Positions 25,713 to 35,213 of a DNA stretch of 64,000 nucleotides are shown piece by piece (position 1 is the first letter of the stretch; each line of letters opens with the position of its first letter). The notes under the pieces are model-generated. The model was given only the letters and a program-made list of their open reading frames with translations, was not told the origin of the DNA and searched no databases. The stretch is from assembly GCA_035531475.1 (NCBI GenBank), contig DATKST010000101.1:7192-71191 (forward strand), given 5' to 3'. The position numbers were made by a program, and so were the translations under genes. This DNA comes from CALCEB01 sp035531475. Lineage in GTDB: Bacteria > Acidobacteriota > Terriglobia > UBA7540.

Positions 25713-28546
25713 AACGACGCTCTTCCGGCCGGTTCTCGATTGCGCGCCTGGCCATTGCCGCTGGATGTACGTGGCTCATTACGCTGGTTATGTTGCCCGG
25801 TCAGACGGCGAAATTCCCTCCGGCAGAGCCTGTCCTCAGCGCCTCACCGCTTGGCATCGACCGCGGCGCGGCGGGAGTATGGCAGAGCCTGCTGAAATTG
25901 CACACGAGCGCCAGCCTTATCCTGATCACCGCGCACCCGGACGACGAAGACGGCGGGATGCTTGCATACGAATCCCGCGGCCAGGGCGCGCGGGTGATGC
26001 AGTTGACGTTGAACCGGGGCGAGGGCGGAATGAACATGATGTCCTCCGACTACTGGGATGCGCTGGGGATTCTGCGCACCGAAGAACTGCTCGCCGAAGA
26101 CCGCTACACCGGAGTGAGCCAGTATTGGACGCGGGCGGCTGATTTCGGGTTTTCGAAATCGAAGGAAGAGTCGCTGGCCAAGTGGGGATATGACCGCGTG
26201 TTCTACGATGTGGTCCGGGTTATTCGCATGACCCGCCCGCTGGTGGTAACTTCCGTTTGGGTTGGCGGGCCGACGGACGGCCATGGCCATCACGAGCTAG
26301 CGGGCCAATTTGCCCAGCAGGTGTTCAATGCGGCGGGCGATCCAAAAGTTTTCCCGGACCAAATCCAACAGGGCCTCAAGCCGTGGAAACCGCTGAAGAT
26401 GTACGCGCGAGTCCCGCGCTTTGCCATCACTTCCAAGGGCATCTACGACTACGCCACACGCCGCTTGGAACCGGTGCGGTTCGAGGATTACATCCACAAA
26501 ACCTGGATCAACGGCCTTCTTTCGACGAACGTTCAGATTCCCGAAGGACAATACGATCCGGTGTTGGGTGATTCTTTCATCCAGATCGCCGCGCAGGGAC
26601 TGGCCTTGCAAAAAACCCAGAATGGGGGGGTGGGGATTCCGCCCGCCGGCCCATTCTTAAGCCCGTACCATCGATTCGGTTCGCGCGTTGCTTCGAAGGA
26701 GCACGAGCAGTCCTTCTTTGATGGAATTGATACGTCTCTGTCGGGAATCGCCAGCCTCGCGCCGCAGGACCAAGCTGAACCACTGCGCCAAAGCTTGAGC
26801 GCCATCAACCAATCAGTGGAAGCGGCGATGGACGGCTTTTCCGCATTGCATCCCGGACGCATCGCTCCTCAGTTGGCATTGGGTCTGAAGGCGCTGAATG
26901 AGTTGATCGCTCAGGTCAACGCCGGAAATCTGCCTGCGGATGCGAAAGACGAAATCCTTTACGAGTTGCAGATTAAGCGCGTGCAATTCAACACGGCGAT
27001 CACTCGAGCCTTGGGGCTTTCTTTGCTTGCTACGGTAGCTCCTGAGCACGAATCGAAAAGCTTCTTCGCGGCTCTGATGCCTCAACCGGCCGCATTCAAT
27101 GTGGCCACGCCGGGCCAGCAATTTGCAGTGAATGTCCATGTGGCCGATCAAGGAACGACGCCGGTTGCCATCAAGGATATTCACTTGACATGGCCAAGCG
27201 GTGAAACCTGGCAAGTGAATCCGCAGTGCAGCCCCGGCGTGAGTCTCGCGGGCAGCACGGTGGCGGATCAGCGCTTCGCCGTCACGGTGGCGCCAAATGC
27301 GGCTTCGACGCGCCCTTATTTCAGCCGTCCCAATATCGAGCAGGCTTACTACGATATCAACGATCCCACATATCTAAATCACTCATTTGCGCCCTACCCG
27401 CTGACAGGGTGGGTAGATTACATCTATCACGGGGTTACGATCCATCAAGGCCAGGTGGTGCAGACGGTGCATCGTGTGGAACGGCTTGGGCCGGTCCTGA
27501 ATCCGCTTGCTGTTGGACCGGCCATCTCCATCGCGATCTCTCCCCGCGCGGGGATTCTGCCGCTTGGAACCAAGACCTTCGGCATTACTGCCACCGTCCG
27601 CAGCGAAATCACCGCCAAAGCCAGCGGTACACTGCGCCTGAAATTGCCGCCGGGTTGGAGCGCTTCTCCACAGCAAGCCGCATTCTCCATTCCGGCATCC
27701 GGTCAGGAGCAGAGCGTCACGTTCCGGGTCACGTGCCCGAATCTTCAGGAAAAGTCTTATAAGGTCACGGCGCTCGCGGGGTTCGATGGGCGCACCTATT
27801 CAGAAGGCTTTCGGGCCGTGGGTTACCCGGGTCTCCGGCCCTACAATGAATACAAGGCTGCGGTTTATCGCACGACTGGCGTGAACGTGAAAGTGGCGCC
27901 GAACCTGAAAATCGGCTATGTCATGGGAAGCGGCGACGAAGTACCTGAATCGCTCGGCAGCCTGAATTTGAAAGCTCAATTGCTAACAGCGCAGGACTTG
28001 GCGGCTGGAGCTCTGAGCCAATATGATGTAATTCTGCTTGGAATCCGCGCCTATGCCGTCCGTGACGATTTGAGACTCCACAATGACCGGCTGCTTGAAT
28101 ACGTGAAGAATGGCGGGGTGGTGGTCGTCGAGTTCAACACTCCGGAGTACAACCACAACTATGGTCCTTATCCTTATGACCTATCCAACAACCCTGAAGT
28201 GGTGGTGGATGAGACCTCGATAGTGAAGATTCTGGAGCCGTCAAATCCGTTGATGACGTGGCCGAACAAAATCACACCGGCGGACTTTAATGGGTGGTAT
28301 GAAGAGCGGGGACATGGGTTCATGAAGTCGTGGGATTCCCACTATCAAGCCCTGCTTGAAACCCACGATCCGGGCCAGGACCCGCAAAAAGGGGGATTGC
28401 TGGTGGCAAGGTATGGTCAAGGGGCCTATGTCTACTGCGCCTACGCGCTCTACCGGCAATTGCCGGAAGGCGTGCCCGGGGCATTTCGCCTTCTTGCGAA
28501 TCTAGTCAGCTTGCCGAAGAATCCCGGGATCAGCGCCCTGCCGTAA
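25709..28546 (+). CDS. Exported PIG-L family deacetylase with C-terminal extra domains
   Basis: A 945-residue protein with an N-terminal signal or anchor (about 12-35). The PIG-L (LmbE-like) zinc deacetylase domain covers about 65-330, with HPDDE at 76-80 and DGHGHHE near 190. A linker and a beta-sandwich domain resembling NPCBM-associated NEW3 modules (about 545-720) follow. The last ~200 residues (from GYVMGSGDEVPESLGSLN) look like a glutamine-amidotransferase-like or DUF4350-type domain. It probably removes N-acetyl groups from a sugar outside the cytoplasm. The domain borders are my estimate. Confidence 0.82.
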   Translation: MKRRSSGRFSIARLAIAAGCTWLITLVMLPGQTAKFPPAEPVLSASPLGIDRGAAGVWQSLLKLHTSASLILITAHPDDEDGGMLAYESRGQGARVMQLTLNRGEGGMNMMSSDYWDALGILRTEELLAEDRYTGVSQYWTRAADFGFSKSKEESLAKWGYDRVFYDVVRVIRMTRPLVVTSVWVGGPTDGHGHHELAGQFAQQVFNAAGDPKVFPDQIQQGLKPWKPLKMYARVPRFAITSKGIYDYATRRLEPVRFEDYIHKTWINGLLSTNVQIPEGQYDPVLGDSFIQIAAQGLALQKTQNGGVGIPPAGPFLSPYHRFGSRVASKEHEQSFFDGIDTSLSGIASLAPQDQAEPLRQSLSAINQSVEAAMDGFSALHPGRIAPQLALGLKALNELIAQVNAGNLPADAKDEILYELQIKRVQFNTAITRALGLSLLATVAPEHESKSFFAALMPQPAAFNVATPGQQFAVNVHVADQGTTPVAIKDIHLTWPSGETWQVNPQCSPGVSLAGSTVADQRFAVTVAPNAASTRPYFSRPNIEQAYYDINDPTYLNHSFAPYPLTGWVDYIYHGVTIHQGQVVQTVHRVERLGPVLNPLAVGPAISIAISPRAGILPLGTKTFGITATVRSEITAKASGTLRLKLPPGWSASPQQAAFSIPASGQEQSVTFRVTCPNLQEKSYKVTALAGFDGRTYSEGFRAVGYPGLRPYNEYKAAVYRTTGVNVKVAPNLKIGYVMGSGDEVPESLGSLNLKAQLLTAQDLAAGALSQYDVILLGIRAYAVRDDLRLHNDRLLEYVKNGGVVVVEFNTPEYNHNYGPYPYDLSNNPEVVVDETSIVKILEPSNPLMTWPNKITPADFNGWYEERGHGFMKSWDSHYQALLETHDPGQDPQKGGLLVARYGQGAYVYCAYALYRQLPEGVPGAFRLLANLVSLPKNPGISALP

Positions 28547-28622
28547 CGCTTGCATCCTTGCCGGCAAATGCCGCCGGGACGCCAACGCACCTAACACTTG
28601 AAGTCAACCACCGCCAGCCGCG

Positions 28623-29648
28623 CTATTCCAACGGCGCCCAAGCCATGCCGTCCACTCCATGACCTGTTTCGATCAATTTTTCAACCTTCCAGTTTCCCAG
28701 ATCAATCACGGCCACTTCGTGGCTCGAGTCACAAGAAACAAATGCGACTTTGCCATCGGGCCGGAGGAGAATTTCCTGCGGCGCTTTGGGAACGGGAATC
28801 GTCCTTTCGAACTTCATCGATTTCAGGTCAATCACAGCAATCTGATCGCGTGAAGGCAGCGTGGCCAGCAGCCATTTTCCGTCCAGCGTGACTCGCGTCC
28901 CAAAGGCGATATCCGGTATCGCAATCCAGGAATGGACTTGGTTCGTCTGCGTGTCAATCACAGCGATGCGTGGAGAAGTTTGATCCGCCGTGAAGACGAA
29001 ATGATCATCCGGAGTGATCGAGATTCGCTGGACGTGGCCCGAGACCTTAATCACCTTGATCGGCTTCCGCGCTTTCAGATCGAGCGCCGTGACCGTGCCG
29101 GGGCCGACGTTGGCGGTGTAGCCTCTGCGGCCGTCGTTCGAGATGATGAACATGTGGGATTCCGGCTGCTCCGTTGAAATCGAGCCCACCACCTTGCGGG
29201 TGGCAGGGTTAATGATATAGATGGCGTGCGCAAGCTCGGCGGTGACATAAAGCATTCCGTCAGGACCTATCACCGGACAATGTGGCCGGACCGCCTTGCC
29301 GAGGTCCATTTCCCCCACGCGCTCGTGCTGGGTCACATCCATAATGGCGATCGAATGGCCGCTTGAACCCGGCTGGCCCACGCCGGAATTGCCGTAAATC
29401 GGGACGAAAGCGAGACGGCCGTCGGGCGAAGCTGCGACTTCATGTCCGGTGACTCCGCCGTCGGGAATGACGGCCACTTGCTTGTCCTCTTTCAGGTCCA
29501 CAATGCCGAGCGAGTGGTCCGCCTTGTTGCAGACCAGGAGATAACCATTGGCCGGCGCCGAGGGCGCGGATGGAACGCCAACCGGGACGACCGGCACGAT
29601 CAAGCCTAAAGCCCAAAGCCAAGCGAAATGACCATTGAACGAAATCAT
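28623..29648 (-). CDS. Exported YVTN-type beta-propeller protein
   Basis: A 341-residue protein with a hydrophobic export or anchor segment (about 6-26). It then has about seven propeller repeats, each with patterns such as HSLGIVDLKEDKQVAVIP, IAIMDVTQHERVGEMD, IYIINPATRKVVGSIS and IAVIDTQTNQVHSW. Such YncE/YVTN propellers are periplasmic or surface proteins, mostly of unknown function. The frame opens at 29672, but GGAGG lies 8 nt before the ATG at 29648, which also gives a clean signal peptide, so that start is used. Confidence 0.8.
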   Translation of the reverse strand: MISFNGHFAWLWALGLIVPVVPVGVPSAPSAPANGYLLVCNKADHSLGIVDLKEDKQVAVIPDGGVTGHEVAASPDGRLAFVPIYGNSGVGQPGSSGHSIAIMDVTQHERVGEMDLGKAVRPHCPVIGPDGMLYVTAELAHAIYIINPATRKVVGSISTEQPESHMFIISNDGRRGYTANVGPGTVTALDLKARKPIKVIKVSGHVQRISITPDDHFVFTADQTSPRIAVIDTQTNQVHSWIAIPDIAFGTRVTLDGKWLLATLPSRDQIAVIDLKSMKFERTIPVPKAPQEILLRPDGKVAFVSCDSSHEVAVIDLGNWKVEKLIETGHGVDGMAWAPLE

Positions 29649-29808
29649 GAGAGGAGCCTCCGATGAGATCATAGAAATCGTCTTGCATCCGCACGATCAC
29701 TGGACAACGCGCCCGCCCATAGCGCCGGCATCTTGCCGCTGTGACGATGGCGCACCATCTTCAACTCAATTGCCAAACCCTACAGTCGCCTGACCGCCTC
29801 AGGCTGGC

Positions 29809-30147
29809 TTACACCTCGCTTCGCGCCGCCTCACACTCCTCGCACGGGCACAAATCGCGAAGGTAGGAAAACGCATAAATGCCGGTAGAATGGCCGTCAT
29901 TCCAGAAAATCTGCAAAGCATAGCGCCCCAGAACCTCCGCCCGTTCCGGGCGCAGCGCCGTGGTGAACAGGGGCAAACCCGCGGGGGCGGTTTTCTTGGA
30001 CGCGGGATGGGCATCCGTGCAAGTGGCGCAAGGGCATTGGTCCCGCAAATCCCGGTAACGGTACGAGCTGCTGTGGCCGTCGGACCATTCAATCCGCAGC
30101 GTATCATCACCGGCATCGAGCTTAATCTTGCGAGGAATGATTGCCAC
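29809..30147 (-). CDS. DUF971 domain protein
   Basis: A 112-residue cytoplasmic protein with the DUF971 fold, also found at the N-terminus of gamma-butyrobetaine hydroxylase and fused to the C-terminus of some Mrp proteins. Two cysteine groups are visible: C38, C40, C43 in CPCATC and C100, C102, C105 in CPCEEC. These probably bind a metal. The repeat WSDGHSSSYR / WNDGHSTGIY frames them. The mrp gene lies 117 bp upstream on the same strand, which matches the known fusion and suggests a joint role in iron-sulfur handling (inference). Confidence 0.88.
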   Translation of the reverse strand: MAIIPRKIKLDAGDDTLRIEWSDGHSSSYRYRDLRDQCPCATCTDAHPASKKTAPAGLPLFTTALRPERAEVLGRYALQIFWNDGHSTGIYAFSYLRDLCPCEECEAARSEV

Positions 30148-30264
30148 TTTTTTGAGTCCTCAAACCCAGGACGGCGTTGACCCCACCGGAGCCACCGGCT
30201 TTCTGCGATCCGCCGTCAGAAAGAAGACCAAGCCGATACAGGCTGACCGCTGAAAGGTGATCGC

Positions 30265-31332
30265 TTACTCGATCGTGATCTCTTCTTCCGCCGCGGCCAG
30301 CAATTTTTTAACCTCGCCTGCCACGGCTTTGGCCACTTCGCCAAATACCTTCCCTTGCGGCGTTGTGGCGTCCAGCGCCACCGGCCTGCCGCTGTCGCTT
30401 TTGGCTCGGATGGCCGTATCCAAAGGAATTTCACCCAGAAACGGGAAGCCCAATTTTTGTGCCGCCGCGCGGGCGCCACCGTGCCCGAAGATATCCTCGC
30501 GCTTTCCACAGTGCGGGCAGATGAAGTAACTCATATTTTCGACAATGCCGAGCACCGGGACGTTCAACTTTTGGAACATGCTGATGGCTTTCGAAGCGAC
30601 GTGAAGAGCCAGATCCTGAGGCGTGGAAACAATCACTGCGCCCGTCAGCGGAATCGTCTGGCACAGGCTCAACTGAATGTCTCCGGTGCCGGGTGGCATG
30701 TCGATGACAAGATAATCCAGCTCGCCCCAGCGCACGTCTCCCAAAAACTGCTGAACCGTCTTGTGAAGCATCGGTCCGCGCCAGATCACGGCATCATCTT
30801 TGGGCAAAAAATAACCCATGGAAATCAGCTTGATTCCATATTCCACGGGGGGAGCGATTTTGCCCTCGACCACTGCGGGCTCCTGTCGCCCGCCCATCAG
30901 GATCGGAACGCTCGGCCCGTAGACATCCGTATCCATCAAGCCCACCTTCGCCCCCTGCAGGTGAAGGGCGATGGCAAGATTTGCGGCCACGGTGGATTTG
31001 CCCACCCCTCCCTTGCCGCTGCCCACGGCCACCGTGCTTTTGACGTTGGGAATCAAGTTGGATTTGGGGCTGCGCGCCGGGGCTTGTGCGGGAGCAACGC
31101 GCACTTGAACGTCGGCCACACCCAGCGCTGCCACAGCCTCTTTTGCGCTTCGCACGATCTGGCCATTTGCCGGATCGTGGGGATTTTGCAATTGCAACGT
31201 AAATGTAACGCGCTGATCGCCGACTTCAACGTCCTTGACCAAACCCAGGGCAACAATGTCCTTCGAGTGGGCTGAGTCCCGCACGGCGCTCAATGCCTTC
31301 ATAACATCTTGTGGATGAATCCTGGTACTCAT
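30265..31332 (-). CDS. apbC: Mrp/NBP35 family iron-sulfur carrier ATPase
   Basis: A 355-residue P-loop protein that binds and hands over [4Fe-4S] clusters. An N-terminal MIP18/DUF59 domain (about 1-85) is followed by the deviant Walker A VGSGKGGVGKST and the DMPPGTGDIQL switch. The cluster-binding CPHC occurs in YFICPHCGKREDIFG. The frame opens with a GTG at 31353; the ATG at 31332 (MSTRIHPQDV) is preferred because the DUF59 domain starts there. It lies between the cystathionine beta-synthase gene upstream and DUF971 downstream. Confidence 0.93.
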   Translation of the reverse strand: MSTRIHPQDVMKALSAVRDSAHSKDIVALGLVKDVEVGDQRVTFTLQLQNPHDPANGQIVRSAKEAVAALGVADVQVRVAPAQAPARSPKSNLIPNVKSTVAVGSGKGGVGKSTVAANLAIALHLQGAKVGLMDTDVYGPSVPILMGGRQEPAVVEGKIAPPVEYGIKLISMGYFLPKDDAVIWRGPMLHKTVQQFLGDVRWGELDYLVIDMPPGTGDIQLSLCQTIPLTGAVIVSTPQDLALHVASKAISMFQKLNVPVLGIVENMSYFICPHCGKREDIFGHGGARAAAQKLGFPFLGEIPLDTAIRAKSDSGRPVALDATTPQGKVFGEVAKAVAGEVKKLLAAAEEEITIE

Positions 31333-31485
31333 AAATGGAGCTTGACCTTTCACGGGCCAAACACCCGAGGTGTGGCCTCATTCAAATTGTGCTGCGAAGT
31401 GCGAACGGCTTCGCCCAAAGCCTTGATACGCTTCTGAACTCCAATCCGGCGTCAGAGACCGCCTCAACAGCGGCGCAACGCGGTT

Positions 31486-32874
31486 TTACTTGGGCTGTTC
31501 CGTGAGTCTCGCAATGGAGTGCAGCAGATCGTACTTGGTAAGAATTTCAAATCGCCCCTCGCCGAAATCCACGAAAACCGCCGGGCAGTCCCGGGTAATG
31601 CAGGATGTAATCTGCTCGATGGTCGAGCCGGGCGTAAGCACTGGGAAGCTTTCGCTCATGACCTCCGCCACCAGCATTTTTTTCAGGTCACTGCCTTCCA
31701 GGGCGAGGTTCAAAATCTCGTCCTCGTAAAGCGCACCTACCGGCATCCCACTATCAAAGACCGGCAGTTGCGAAAAGTCCTCGGCTTGCATCCTCGCCAG
31801 CGCCGCGGCGACCGAATCCGTAGGCGCTACGATCACCAGATCCCGCCGCTGCCCGGCGTCGATTTTAGCTTGAACAATCTCCTCCGCCATCAATGGAACG
31901 GGAGATTCCAGATAACGGTTATCCTTCATCCATTCGTTGTTGTAGACCTTGCTCAGGTAGCGCATCCCTGTATCTGGAATGAAAATGACCATGACTTCAC
32001 TTTCGGTGAGTGTGGGGAACACTTTGGCGGCTGCGCCCAGCGCCGTTCCGGCCGATCCCCCGCCGAAGATGCCTTCCATGCGGGCGAGTTTCCGCGCCCA
32101 TTGGAAGGACTCCTTGTCCGTCACACGAATGACATCGTCCAGAAGGCTGAAATCGAGCGTGCTCGGGAAAAAATCTTCACCGATGCCTTCCACTTTGTAG
32201 GTTTCTCCCTTGACGACCTTGCCGGTGTGAAAGAAATCATAAAGGATCGATCCGGCAGGATCGGCGCCGATGATTTTCACCTTCTGATTCTTCTCCTTGA
32301 GGAAGCGCGCGATACCGCTGAGGGTTCCACCCGTCCCCATGCCCGCCACGAAGTGGGTGATGCGGCCTTCCGTATCCTCCCAAATTTCAGGACCCGTGGT
32401 GCGGTAATGAACCTCGGGATTTGTCGGATTGTGATACTGGTCTGGATGGTAGGCGTTCGGCGTATCGCGGGTGATCTTATCGGCCATGGAAACATAACTG
32501 CGAGGGTCTTCCGGTGGCACCGCCGTGGGACATACCACCACTTCCGCGCCGAGCGCTTTCAGCAAATCGATCTTCTCTTTGGACTGTTTGTCCGTAATCG
32601 TAAAGATCGTTTTGTAACCTCGTACTACCGAGACCAGCGCCAATCCCATTCCGGTGTTGCCGGAGGTCGCCTCAACAATGGTTCCACCCGGCTTCAGCAG
32701 ACCTTTGCGCTCGGCGTCATCCACCATGGCGATGCCGACGCGGTCCTTCACGCTGCCGCCAGGATTCAGGAAGTCACATTTCACGTAGACTTCGCCCTTG
32801 GCGCGCTTGGGAATGCGGTTCAGGCGGATCAGGGGGGTACGGCCGACGGCTTCCAGGATGTTGTTATAGCGCAT
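31486..32874 (-). CDS. Cystathionine beta-synthase
   Basis: A 462-residue PLP enzyme condensing serine (or O-acetylserine) with homocysteine. The PLP lysine is K43 in NPGGSVKDR; EATSGNTGMGLA binds the substrate carboxylate and GMGTGGTLSG the phosphate. Residues from about 335 on form a pair of CBS domains, used for regulation in other members. The heme-binding N-terminal extension of animal enzymes is absent, as expected for bacteria. A plain cysteine synthase is less likely because of the CBS pair. No lyase gene for reverse transsulfuration is in the window. Confidence 0.9.
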   Translation of the reverse strand: MRYNNILEAVGRTPLIRLNRIPKRAKGEVYVKCDFLNPGGSVKDRVGIAMVDDAERKGLLKPGGTIVEATSGNTGMGLALVSVVRGYKTIFTITDKQSKEKIDLLKALGAEVVVCPTAVPPEDPRSYVSMADKITRDTPNAYHPDQYHNPTNPEVHYRTTGPEIWEDTEGRITHFVAGMGTGGTLSGIARFLKEKNQKVKIIGADPAGSILYDFFHTGKVVKGETYKVEGIGEDFFPSTLDFSLLDDVIRVTDKESFQWARKLARMEGIFGGGSAGTALGAAAKVFPTLTESEVMVIFIPDTGMRYLSKVYNNEWMKDNRYLESPVPLMAEEIVQAKIDAGQRRDLVIVAPTDSVAAALARMQAEDFSQLPVFDSGMPVGALYEDEILNLALEGSDLKKMLVAEVMSESFPVLTPGSTIEQITSCITRDCPAVFVDFGEGRFEILTKYDLLHSIARLTEQPK

Positions 32875-33253
32875 GATTTAACCAGGCTAAGGATGTCGTG
32901 CTCAATGATTATACTCGAATGGCCCCCATCGCGCTGGGAGCAATTCACATTGATTTCTTATATCGCAGCCTAATGGGCAACTGATCCATTTCGGACCCAA
33001 TACATCGCCTCACCCCTGCCCTCTCCCTGCAAGCGGGGAGAGGGTGACGCGAAGCGGCGGGTGAGGGGTGCCGGTTGGAAGATGGAACAGTTATTTCTGA
33101 ACGGGCCCTGACCGGAATTCCCAGCCCTCGGCGTGAACCCGGGGTTCCCGGCCAACTTCCCGCCACCGGTGAAAGCAGTTGTAGTAAGATGGCCTTGACA
33201 ACACAAGCTGGCGCACGAGCGGGGATAAATGGGCGCGCATGGGGAGGAGCATG
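32875..33253. other. Divergent gap with one B hairpin
   Basis: This gap separates cystathionine beta-synthase from the PfpI gene, which diverge. It holds a B-type hairpin at 33009-33069; otherwise nothing recognisable. Confidence 0.4.
33009..33069. repeat. B-type hairpin repeat
   Basis: CTCACCCCTGCCCTCTCCCT GC AAGC GGGGAGAGGG, then GACGCGAAGCGGCGGGTGAG. It is a near-standard copy. Confidence 0.8.
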
Positions 33254-33805
33254 ATGGATCTTCGAGGAAAAAAAGTGGCGGTCCTGGTGGCCGAGCAATA
33301 CCAGGACCTTGAGGTCTGGTATCCGCTGCTGCGCTTCCGGGAAGACGGGGCGAAAACCGAGGCGGTGGGCGCCGAAGCCGGGAAGACCTACTGCAGCAAG
33401 AAAGGATATCCGGTGATTGCCGATGAATCGCTTGCCGATGTCAACGCCTCAAGCTATGATGCCGTGGTCATTCCGGGTGGCTGGGCGCCGGATTCCTTGC
33501 GGCAGGACGAGCGGGTGCTGAAACTGATCCGCGACATGGACGCTGCCGGCAAAGTGGTGGCTTCCATCTGCCACGGTGGCTGGGTGCTGGCTTCGGCCGG
33601 GATCATCCAGGGAAGAAGGGCCACTGGATTCAAAGCCATTAAGGATGACTTGATCAACGCCGGCGCCAAGTATGCAGACGAAGAAGTGATTGTGGATGGG
33701 AACCTGATCACATCCCGCGTTCCAACGGACCTTCCCGCGTTCTGCCGGGAAATTGCCAAGGCCCTGGGTGCGCAACCCATGGCTCGGAAGGCCGGGAAAT
33801 GGTGA
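33254..33805 (+). CDS. DJ-1/PfpI family protein
   Basis: A 183-residue cytoplasmic protein of the PfpI/YhbO type, members of which act as protein or nucleotide deglycases, stress proteins or proteases. The nucleophile elbow ASICHGGWVLASAG carries the reactive cysteine and adjacent histidine; an early glutamate is in EQYQDLEVWYP. Three in-frame ATGs exist (33239, 33251, 33254). GGGGAGG lies inside the first candidate and 6 nt before the third, so 33254 is chosen. ThuA follows 74 bp later but has its own ribosome site. Confidence 0.87.
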   Translation: MDLRGKKVAVLVAEQYQDLEVWYPLLRFREDGAKTEAVGAEAGKTYCSKKGYPVIADESLADVNASSYDAVVIPGGWAPDSLRQDERVLKLIRDMDAAGKVVASICHGGWVLASAGIIQGRRATGFKAIKDDLINAGAKYADEEVIVDGNLITSRVPTDLPAFCREIAKALGAQPMARKAGKW

Positions 33806-33879
33806 ACGGCGGGTTGGTTTCGCCTGAATCTCTGGGGGAAAACTCTTAACCGCACATTCTCGTTTGACAAGGAGACATT

Positions 33880-34650
33880 ATGCCGTTCCGGGTGTATCGC
33901 CGCATTCCGCTGGTTGTAACCTTGATTTTGGCAATAGGGCTTGCCGTATCGCCTTTGCCAGCACAATCATCCAAGAAGCAATTGCTTTACTTTACCCTGT
34001 CCGCCGGCTTCAAGCATGAGAGCATTCCGCTCTCCGAGCAAATCGTGAAGCAGATCGGCGACAAGTCCGGGGCGTTTGAGACCACGGTGAGCCAGGACGT
34101 CTCCGTTTTTACTCCTGAAAACCTGAAGAAGTATTCCGCCGTGATGTTTTATACCACGGGTGAACTGCCCATGAGCGATGCCCAAAAAAAAGCATTCATC
34201 CATTTCGTCAAATCCGGCCACGGGTTCATCGGCGTTCACAGCGCCACGGACACGTTCTATATGTGGCCTGATTATTTGCAACTGATTGGCGGATATTTCA
34301 ACGATCACCCGTGGCACCAGCAAGTGACGGTGGACGTGGCCGACACCTCCAGTCCTCTGGTGAAGTTCCTCGGCAAGTCTTTCCAGCTTACCGACGAGAT
34401 TTACCAGATCAGTGATTTCCAATACCAGACTTCGCACGTGCTGCTTCGATTGGATCCATCTTCCGTCGATCTAAATAAGAATGGCGTTCGCCGGCGTTTC
34501 TATGGCTGGCCGCTGGCCTGGACCCGCCGCGACGGCAAAGGCCGCGTCTTTTACTGCGGCCTGGGCCACGAAGATTCCACGTGGAATGATCCCAGATTCC
34601 AAGAGCTGGTGCTGAACGGCATTCGTTGGGCGATGGGTGGTTCCAAGTAG
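33880..34650 (+). CDS. Exported ThuA domain protein
   Basis: A 256-residue protein with a signal peptide (about 1-28, ending SPLPAQS). The rest is a ThuA-like, glutamine-amidotransferase-fold domain: LLYFTLSAGFKHES at the start, GHGFIGVHSATDTF in the middle, and GRVFYCGLGHEDSTW near the end. ThuA proteins are linked with sugar (trehalose or related) metabolism, but the reaction is unknown. AAGGAG lies 5 nt before the ATG. Such exported ThuA proteins are common in Acidobacteria, Planctomycetes and Verrucomicrobia. Confidence 0.88.
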   Translation: MPFRVYRRIPLVVTLILAIGLAVSPLPAQSSKKQLLYFTLSAGFKHESIPLSEQIVKQIGDKSGAFETTVSQDVSVFTPENLKKYSAVMFYTTGELPMSDAQKKAFIHFVKSGHGFIGVHSATDTFYMWPDYLQLIGGYFNDHPWHQQVTVDVADTSSPLVKFLGKSFQLTDEIYQISDFQYQTSHVLLRLDPSSVDLNKNGVRRRFYGWPLAWTRRDGKGRVFYCGLGHEDSTWNDPRFQELVLNGIRWAMGGSK

Positions 34651-34702
34651 CCTGGCGCCAGCGTTCCCTGGAAGCCAATACCGGGCAATGGCCCGGCAAG
34701 GC

Positions 34703-34771
34703 GGTAGTGGTACATTTTCGCTGTTGTAGCGGCGGTCTCTGACCGCCGCTACAGCAAACTGGCCCAATACC
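34703..34771. repeat. A-type element, short copy
   Basis: GGTAGTGGTACATTTTCGCTG, then TGTAGCGGCGGTCTCTGACC GCCGCTACA, and a GGCCCAATACC end. The two core arms are joined directly, so about 40 bp of the spacer and one arm are missing compared with the 110-bp copies. Confidence 0.85.
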
Positions 34772-34847
34772 CACAAACCGGTCAGCTTGAAATCTTCCCG
34801 CCGCGTTGAGCATCATATGTGTAAAACACAACTGAGGAAATGAACGT

Positions 34848-35135
34848 ATGGGTTTGCTGAACCTCTTAAAGCCAATCAATCGAGATCAGTGGTTCTTGTG
34901 CCATGAGTGTTTGATGCAAAGTGGCAACGATTCCACGAAGTCTATATTTCATTCGAGAGCGCCGAAGGTCTTAATCCTAAACCGGCCACTGCAAAAGTGT
35001 CCACGCTGCGGAAGCGTCAATACCAAGTCGTTCCAGGAGCTTAAAGACGAGCACAAGGACTCCACGCTTTTCGGGCTTGAGCGCATCGTTAAGAAACATC
35101 CAAGAGCCCAGTTTGAGTTTGAGAAGGCAAGCTGA
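34848..35135 (+). CDS. Small protein with zinc-ribbon cysteines, unknown function
   Basis: A 95-residue protein I do not recognise. Two CxxC knuckles, CHEC (about residue 18) and CPRC (about 51), suggest one bound zinc. The C-terminal third is rich in charged residues (ELKDEHKDST, RIVKKHPRAQFEFEK). GAGGAAATGAACGT precedes the ATG and the codon pattern looks coding. The local base composition is more AT-rich than the neighbours, so transfer is possible. The gene stands alone between an A element and the convergent glnD. Confidence 0.6.
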   Translation: MGLLNLLKPINRDQWFLCHECLMQSGNDSTKSIFHSRAPKVLILNRPLQKCPRCGSVNTKSFQELKDEHKDSTLFGLERIVKKHPRAQFEFEKAS

Positions 35136-35213
35136 GGCAAGGGTGTGAACCTTTCCGTTTGGGGGAGGCTGCGGCAGTGAATTTCCCCCGGCGTCTCTCA
35201 ATCCCCGCGAGGG

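Noticed and set aside
31519..32973. A 484-codon open frame opposite cystathionine beta-synthase
   Set aside because: Antisense shadow; the minus-strand protein has all catalytic motifs.
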